From: JBPEWY01 sp965224095
Lineage (GTDB): Bacteria > Bacteroidota > Bacteroidia > Flavobacteriales > Flavobacteriaceae
Length of the DNA: 64,000 bases
Assembly (NCBI GenBank): GCA_965224095.1
Contig: OZ245039.1
Coordinates: 2,666,001-2,730,000 of the forward strand
Reading direction: 5' to 3'
Shown here: positions 58,817 to 64,000 of the stretch, in pieces
Layout of the letters: every line of letters begins with the position of its first letter
Numbering within the stretch: the first letter of the stretch is position 1
The notes under the pieces: model-generated
What the model saw: the letters and a program-made list of their open reading frames with translations, nothing else
The model's database searches: none
What the model was told of the DNA's origin: nothing
Position numbers and translations under genes: made by a program

Positions 58817-59470
58817 ATGAAGTCAATTACGATCAAAGGATCTCAAAGAGAAAGCGTGGGCAAGTCATCGACCAAAGCCTTGCGTAATGCTGGAAAGGTT
58901 CCTTGCGTGTTATACGGAGGGGATAAACCATTGCACTTTTCAGCCGATGAATTGGCATTTTCCAAATTAGTGTATACTCCCGATGTACATACGGTAGTAA
59001 TTGATTTGGAAAATGGAGATAAAGTGAATGCGGTTTTACAGGATATTCAGTTTCATCCCGTGACCGATAAAATTCTTCACGTAGATTTTTATCAGCTTTT
59101 TGAAGATAAAGCTGTTACTATGGAAATTCCCGTAAAAACAAAAGGAGTTTCTCGTGGTGTACTTAATGGAGGTAAACTAAGAGTGCCTTACAGAAAGTTA
59201 AGAATCAAAGCGTTACCGGCCGACCTTCCCGATTTTATTGAAGTGGATATTTCGAAATTAAAGATCGGTCATAAAGTGACGGTTAGTGATATCATGAATG
59301 ATAAATTCACCATTTTACACCCGGAAAATCTCGTGGTTGTTCAGGTACGAAGAGCACGTCTTGCTGTTATGGATGATGACGATGATGAAGAAATGGAAGA
59401 AGGAGCGGAAGCTGCTCCGGCTGCTGAAGGAGCTGCTGGAGATAGTGCCGAAGGAGCTGCTCAGGAATAA
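58817..59470 (+). CDS. rplY: 50S ribosomal protein L25/general stress protein Ctc
   Basis: A 217-residue long form of L25 that binds 5S rRNA. The N-terminal L25 domain (RESVGKSSTKALRNAGKVPC, residues 10-29) is followed by the TL5/CTC C-terminal beta domain (GVSRGVLNGGKLRV) and an acidic, Ala-rich tail (DDDDEEMEEG, then AAPAAEGAAG). It ends in a terminator; the usual partner pth follows. Confidence 0.96.
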   Translation: MKSITIKGSQRESVGKSSTKALRNAGKVPCVLYGGDKPLHFSADELAFSKLVYTPDVHTVVIDLENGDKVNAVLQDIQFHPVTDKILHVDFYQLFEDKAVTMEIPVKTKGVSRGVLNGGKLRVPYRKLRIKALPADLPDFIEVDISKLKIGHKVTVSDIMNDKFTILHPENLVVVQVRRARLAVMDDDDDEEMEEGAEAAPAAEGAAGDSAEGAAQE

Positions 59471-59493
59471 ATATATTTCACATACCATCGGAC

Positions 59494-59527
59494 AAAAGCA
59501 CCTGTTACAGGTGCTTTTTTTATTTTT
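59494..59527 (+). terminator. terminator of the prs-rplY operon
   Basis: AGCACCTG (59497-59504), loop TTA, CAGGTGCT (59508-59515), then a T-rich tract. The T tract continues into TATTTTTG (59521-59528), which itself matches the -7 promoter box for pth. Confidence 0.88.
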
Positions 59528-59540
59528 GCCCAAAATTAGT

Positions 59541-60173
59541 ATGATGTTTGATTGTATTTCGAGGTTTTTTGGAAGAAGACCGAAACTAACGGAAGAAATA
59601 TCGCCTATGAAAAAATTTTTAATCGTTGGCCTTGGAAACATTGGTGCCGACTATATGCATACAAGACATAATATTGGATTTGAAATACTGGATCGGTTTG
59701 CTGAGAAAGAAAGCCTTGTGTTTGAAACAGTTAAGCTCGGTGCTATAACCACCTATAAGTTTAAAGGCCGAACTTTTGTTTTTCTCAAGCCTTCAACCTT
59801 CATGAATTTAAGCGGAAAGGCTGTAAAATACTGGTTGGGAAAAGAAAAAATTCCACTTGAAAATCTTCTGGTGGTAACCGATGATATTAATTTACCCTTT
59901 GGAACGATACGCCTGAAAACCAAAGGAAGCGACGGGGGACACAATGGTTTAAAAGATATTCAACTTCAGTTAGGAACTACCAAATACAACAGATTTAGGT
60001 TTGGAGTCGGCGCTGAGTTTTCAAGAGGGAGACAGGTAGATTATGTTCTTGGAAAGTGGAATGAAGAAGAACAAACGCTTCTTCCCGAACGACTGGATCG
60101 CTCCTGCGAACTCATACGATCGTTTGTAATGGCTGGTGTGGCCAACACGATGAATGCATTTAATAACAGTTGA
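59541..60173 (+). CDS. pth: peptidyl-tRNA hydrolase
   Basis: This enzyme frees tRNA from dropped-off peptidyl-tRNA. The core starts MKKFLIVGLGNIGADYMHTR with the catalytic His in TRHNIGF; the other motifs FLKPSTFMNLSGKAVKYW, VTDDINLPFG and GSDGGHNGLKDI are intact. Two starts are possible: ATG 59541/59544 gives 210 residues with a short basic extension (FDCISRFFGRRPK) of a kind often seen in flavobacterial Pth, while ATG 59607 gives the minimal 188 residues. The extension is preferred because a TAttTTTG box lies at 59521-59528. Confidence 0.93.
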   Translation: MMFDCISRFFGRRPKLTEEISPMKKFLIVGLGNIGADYMHTRHNIGFEILDRFAEKESLVFETVKLGAITTYKFKGRTFVFLKPSTFMNLSGKAVKYWLGKEKIPLENLLVVTDDINLPFGTIRLKTKGSDGGHNGLKDIQLQLGTTKYNRFRFGVGAEFSRGRQVDYVLGKWNEEEQTLLPERLDRSCELIRSFVMAGVANTMNAFNNS

Positions 60174-60176
60174 AAA

Positions 60177-61085
60177 TTAAAATTCGGAAAAAGTGAATTT
60201 TAACATGACCTCATGAGTACCGCTACCCACATTATTCAGCGTGGAGCGCAACGAACTGTCATACGCATATCCAATAGCCAGTCCTTCCAAAACCTTTATG
60301 TAAGCAAAGCCCGCTAAAGCCTGGTCAGTACGGTAAGTAGCACCAAACTCAAAACGTTCCCTGAAAAGAAAACCGGCAGTAATATCGGCAGAGATGGGAA
60401 TTCCGGAAACATAGCGAAACATAAAAGACGGTTTAAAAAACCAGTCGGAAGCCAGATAAAAATCATATCCTCCCGAAGCGTATAAATGCAATTTATCTGA
60501 AGCCTGAGTAACCACACCCTCTTTTTCTTCAAAACGTTTGGTGTTCAATAGTCCCGGAGTAGATAAGGAAAAATAATATTGTTCTCCTTTTAAAAAAGCA
60601 CCAATGCCTATATTCGGATTAAAACGGCTCGTATTGGTTAGTAACGGATCGGTAGCATAATTATAAGTTTCCAACCCCTCTGCATTAACATCAAAAAAGT
60701 TCCCCCCGGCCTTGAGTCCCAGGTATAAATTCTCAAACCGGGAAAGCCTTAGCTTATATGAAAAGTCCAAATAAAGACCGGTTTGTTTTTCTATAAAGGT
60801 CTTGTCGTTTGATACCGAAAGTCCCAGGCCAATTTTTTGGGTTAAAGGAATACTTCCAAGAAATGTTTGAGAGCGGGGAGCCCCTTCAATACCCTGCCAT
60901 TGACTCCTTATATTTAGTGCGGCAACAGCAGTTTTTTCAGTTCCTATAGCCGCGGGATTAATTAACTGAAGCGTATTTCTGTAGAGTACCTGATTCGGAT
61001 TTTGTTGCGCAATACCCGCAAACATCACCCAAAAAAGCAGTAAAAAGATTATTTTTTTAAATACATTCATAATACGCATGCTCAT
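60177..61085 (-). CDS. PorP/SprF-family type IX secretion membrane protein
   Basis: A roughly 302-residue outer membrane protein with a signal peptide (FKKIIFLLLFWVMFAGIAQ) and the PorP/SprF opening QQNPNQVLYRNTLQLINPAAIG. A beta-barrel pattern follows and it ends in Phe. Family members pair with T9SS type B substrates and help anchor or guide them; the type B protease just upstream is the likely partner. The start is 61085, directly after that gene's stop; ATGs at 61079 and 61070 are in frame. It converges with pth, with 3 bases between. Confidence 0.9.
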   Translation of the reverse strand: MSMRIMNVFKKIIFLLLFWVMFAGIAQQNPNQVLYRNTLQLINPAAIGTEKTAVAALNIRSQWQGIEGAPRSQTFLGSIPLTQKIGLGLSVSNDKTFIEKQTGLYLDFSYKLRLSRFENLYLGLKAGGNFFDVNAEGLETYNYATDPLLTNTSRFNPNIGIGAFLKGEQYYFSLSTPGLLNTKRFEEKEGVVTQASDKLHLYASGGYDFYLASDWFFKPSFMFRYVSGIPISADITAGFLFRERFEFGATYRTDQALAGFAYIKVLEGLAIGYAYDSSLRSTLNNVGSGTHEVMLKFTFSEF

Positions 61086-61086
61086 T

Positions 61087-64000
61087 TTAATAGGTAATGT
61101 ATATCCATCCTTCCAGATCAATAGCTCCGTCTCCCTGTAAATCTATCTGATAGTAATACGACCCGGCCGGAACACGGGTACTTTTTCCGCGGGCAATACC
61201 ATTCCAGTTGTTTGAATATCCCTTTGACTTGTATATTTCATTCCCCCACCGATTGAAGACATATACGGTGGCTTCCGGAAAAATCTCAATGTTTTTTATG
61301 GTCCAGGTATCATTTATTCCATCATTGTTCGGAGTGAATGCCTGAGCTACCAGTAAACCCTGATCGCAGGCATCTCCCTCTCCATCCTGATCAATATCCA
61401 GCTGATCGGGGTTTGGCGTGGTCGGACAGTTATCGGAAACATCCGGAATACCGTCGTTATCATCATCATCATCGCAAACATCTCCCAGGCCGTCATTGTC
61501 AAGATCAGCCTGATCGGCATTTGGTACAGAGATACAGTTATCGGTGCTGTCAAAAATCCCATCGTTATCTGTATCAACATCTCCTGCAAGGCAAATTTCC
61601 AATTCAAACAAGTCCAGACTTCCGCCATCCTGATTTACATTGTCTCTTACTTCAAGTATCCAATCTCCACTGCTTGGTGTTCCAAAAAAAGTATCTAAGG
61701 GTTGTGCGGGTTTTAAGATTCCTGAAATCACAGGATCTCCTCCGCATGTCAGGTCGTTTCCGTCATCATCAAAAGTTACAGCCATATTCAGGCCGTTATC
61801 GCATTGATCCGCCACGAGAATTACTGAATCTCCCGAAGGGCTTTTTAAAACCAAAGTTAGATCGGAAATATAGCTATGCGTTATTTGTACTTTTACATTG
61901 ATATCGGCTATAGGCGCATTTTCACTGATAGTAATAACCGATTCTACGGTGGGAGTACCTTCTTCACTAATGGTTATGGGGAGATTGGAAGCACTTTCCG
62001 TTTTACAGTTAATAGCTAGCGTAGTAAAGCTAAAGGCTTCGGTAAAACTTCCCTCACCGCATTGATTTCGGGGCTTTACCCTCCAGAAATAGGTGGTTTC
62101 GGGCTCCAGGGAATCCGGTTTATAACTGTTGGTAGCAACGGTTGCCGAAGACACAATGGTTGAAAAGTTTTCATCGGTGGCCAATTCCACATCGAATTGC
62201 TGAGCATTTGCATGTGCTTCCCATCGCATGATTTCATTAAAAAAAACACCTTCGGCTTCATCTGCCGGTTGCAGTAATTGCGGGATCACAAAAGTGTCGT
62301 TTAAGATTCCCAGATTGATGTCGATTGATTTTGTTATGCTGCTCGATGTGCCAACAATACGGATAGGATAAATACCGGTTGCCACATCGCCGGTACCTGT
62401 TATTAAAAGTTGTACATTGGTGTCGTTGGCCGAAGCCGTTTCCGGGATAAAACTTACCAAAAGTCCATCCGGAAGATTCTCGGCCGTAAAACTCGTAGTT
62501 TCATTAAAACCGTTATAGGTGCGATATGTGAAATTATTACTGGTATCTTCAGGCTGACATACATTAAGGTGAAGGGCTGAGAAATCCATAATAAAATCCG
62601 TTTCGATAATAGTGAAATCTGAAGTATTCATCGAAAAGAAGATATTATTGGAGGCTTTGATCATGATTCTTGCTGTAGTGGTGGCAATTCCTCCGGGAAC
62701 AATGAGATCGTGCAAACCATCGTTAGCTACATTACTTTCAAGCAGTATGGGAAATGTTATTCCGCCATCGGTAGACAAAAAGATATCTACTTCCGAAGCA
62801 TTTATAGGCGCTAAATGGGTGTTGGCTACATTCCAGGTCAGCGTTAAAATCTCTCCACCATTATAAGAAGCCGGTGAATTTTGTGAGGTAATAGTAAAAG
62901 GGCCGGCATCGGCATTAACAGTTACTTCCATGGTGTCGGAAGAGTTTTGCCCTCCTCCTGAAACATTATCTCTCACCGTTACTGCAAAATTCATAGACCT
63001 GCTTACCGATGGAAGTACTTCCCATGTATTCTGTAAATCACCTGAGATAATATCGGGGAGCGTTGGAAAATAACGAATGGGTGATGTGTCGGGTAAGTAC
63101 GATCGGAATACGGGGCCCGATTTACCGGATGATTTTGGGGGTTCATCTCCCGAGAATCCCGGATCAATTTGCTCCCAGGTATAGGTTAAAAGATCACCAT
63201 CCGGATCGCTGCCCTGAGCGGTGAGCATAAAGGGAGTGGATATGGGAATTATGTAGTTAGATCCGGCATTAACCACCGGAGGATTATTTGTCAGAGGAAT
63301 AAGCTCCGCACAGGAACCTCCCGTACCCGTTTGGATATTTTGAGTGATATTCTGAATATTAGCATAATCGAAATAATCATCCGAACTTCCCTGAACATCC
63401 GGAGCACAAATACCTGCATACCCCATAATAGTACTTCCGCTTCCTGTTTCAATATTGGTACCTCCTGCCGTGTCTATATTACAAGAATTGGTTTGTGTAT
63501 GCCTGCCTCCAAACTGATGTCCGATTTCGTGAGCTACCAGGTCAATATCAAAAACATCACCCTCGGGAGTATTGGCTACGGAGTAGGCACTTCCCTTAGA
63601 TCCGTCTATACATACACAGCCAATGCAATTCGCATTACCATCGTTGCCGCCCTGTCCGAAAAGATGGCCTAAATCGTAATTGGCCGCACCGATTACGTCG
63701 TTGAAATTTGTTTGGATTTCTTCGGCAACGGTTCCATTGAACGGATCTGTTTGCGGATCGGTATAGATAAGCTGATCGTTGTTCGGAATCAATTCAAGTG
63801 TTATTCCCAGATCGCGTTCGTAAATGGCATTGATTCTGGTGAGGGTTGCATTGATAGCCGCCAACGCCTCCGGGACGGTTCCTCCGTGATACTGTGTGTA
63901 TTCTCCGGAAGCAGCAATGGCAATGCGATATTTTCGGAGCGTTTTATCGTTATTATCCCTTTTATTGCTAATGGAAGCAGTGTGCTCTTCTTGCTTTCCG
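61087..64000 (-). CDS. reprolysin-like zinc metalloprotease with T9SS type B sorting domain (5' end cut)
   Basis: The frame is open to the window end, so the signal and propeptide are missing. The visible 970 residues include the start of the protease domain (KYRIAIAASGEYTQYHGG) and the zinc site HEIGHQFGGRHTQ near 63510. Ig/fibronectin-like modules come next, then a proprotein-convertase P-like domain (about 61590-61930, SGDWILEVRDN). Aspartate-rich thrombospondin type 3 repeats follow (DNDGLGDVCDDDDDNDG), and a C-terminal gliding-type sorting domain ends the protein (FTPNNDGINDTW, FNRWGNEIYKS). It is a large secreted protease moved by T9SS; PorP/SprF follows directly. Confidence 0.94.
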   Translation of the reverse strand, partial: GKQEEHTASISNKRDNNDKTLRKYRIAIAASGEYTQYHGGTVPEALAAINATLTRINAIYERDLGITLELIPNNDQLIYTDPQTDPFNGTVAEEIQTNFNDVIGAANYDLGHLFGQGGNDGNANCIGCVCIDGSKGSAYSVANTPEGDVFDIDLVAHEIGHQFGGRHTQTNSCNIDTAGGTNIETGSGSTIMGYAGICAPDVQGSSDDYFDYANIQNITQNIQTGTGGSCAELIPLTNNPPVVNAGSNYIIPISTPFMLTAQGSDPDGDLLTYTWEQIDPGFSGDEPPKSSGKSGPVFRSYLPDTSPIRYFPTLPDIISGDLQNTWEVLPSVSRSMNFAVTVRDNVSGGGQNSSDTMEVTVNADAGPFTITSQNSPASYNGGEILTLTWNVANTHLAPINASEVDIFLSTDGGITFPILLESNVANDGLHDLIVPGGIATTTARIMIKASNNIFFSMNTSDFTIIETDFIMDFSALHLNVCQPEDTSNNFTYRTYNGFNETTSFTAENLPDGLLVSFIPETASANDTNVQLLITGTGDVATGIYPIRIVGTSSSITKSIDINLGILNDTFVIPQLLQPADEAEGVFFNEIMRWEAHANAQQFDVELATDENFSTIVSSATVATNSYKPDSLEPETTYFWRVKPRNQCGEGSFTEAFSFTTLAINCKTESASNLPITISEEGTPTVESVITISENAPIADINVKVQITHSYISDLTLVLKSPSGDSVILVADQCDNGLNMAVTFDDDGNDLTCGGDPVISGILKPAQPLDTFFGTPSSGDWILEVRDNVNQDGGSLDLFELEICLAGDVDTDNDGIFDSTDNCISVPNADQADLDNDGLGDVCDDDDDNDGIPDVSDNCPTTPNPDQLDIDQDGEGDACDQGLLVAQAFTPNNDGINDTWTIKNIEIFPEATVYVFNRWGNEIYKSKGYSNNWNGIARGKSTRVPAGSYYYQIDLQGDGAIDLEGWIYITY

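Noticed and set aside
61338..61901. 187-codon plus-strand frame opposite the protease gene
   Set aside because: His/Pro-rich low-complexity reading of the Asp-rich repeat and P-domain coding sequence on the other strand.

Overview
The window looks like a chromosomal segment of a member of the Flavobacteriaceae (Bacteroidota). The evidence is a SusC/SusD pair, type IX secretion (T9SS) sorting domains and a PorP/SprF protein, an OlsF-like acyltransferase, the two-gene flavobacterial RHS arrangement, and several promoters of the Bacteroidota form (TTTG or TTG, about 17 bases, TAnnTTTG). No genus can be named from the sequence alone.

Layout. (1) 1-8617: end of a SusC transporter gene, a SusD lipoprotein, a NagB/PIG-L fusion, a GH20 beta-N-acetylhexosaminidase and a LacI regulator, all on the plus strand. 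This is a compact locus for GlcNAc-containing glycans; the CRTAC1/VCBS lipoprotein at 8628-11897 converges on it. (2) 12208-24317: an RHS polymorphic-toxin island. It has a decayed N-terminal fragment, a frameshifted RHS gene, a full DUF6443-type RHS gene with a lipase-like C-terminal toxin domain and an adjacent lipoprotein (likely immunity), an orphan immunity-like lipoprotein, an orphan RHS C-terminal cassette with its own partner, and four copies of a roughly 190-bp repeat between these modules. The outer repeat copy runs into the 3' end of a glycosyltransferase gene. (3) 24282-36490: ordinary genes: glycosyltransferase, metG, a DUF1501/DUF1800 pair, yraN, an ACT-domain protein, a UbiE-like methyltransferase, mfd and a TerB-like protein. 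(4) 36489-39720: a tightly overlapping minus-strand operon of a coiled-coil protein, a possible Roadblock-like protein, a Ras/Rab-like small GTPase and a hybrid histidine kinase. (5) 39772-45483: fbp, a GNAT acetyltransferase, aspartate kinase, an OlsF-like double acyltransferase, a pentapeptide-repeat protein and an SRPBCC protein. (6) 45491-49889: a DnaE2-like polymerase and a DinB polymerase, separated by a heptanucleotide repeat array and preceded by tandem palindromes in the probable promoter. (7) 50117-57292: S9 peptidase, two paralogous Cys-rich peptides with double-glycine leaders (a possible undescribed RiPP or bacteriocin pair), then poorly characterised accessory genes. (8) 57580-64000: tRNA-Leu, prs, rplY and pth, then a PorP/SprF protein and a reprolysin-like T9SS type B protease cut by the window end.

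The most unusual items are the Cys-rich double-glycine peptide pair, the RHS cassette graveyard with its repeats, and the GTPase/histidine kinase operon. No CRISPR array, insertion sequence, rRNA or prophage was seen.
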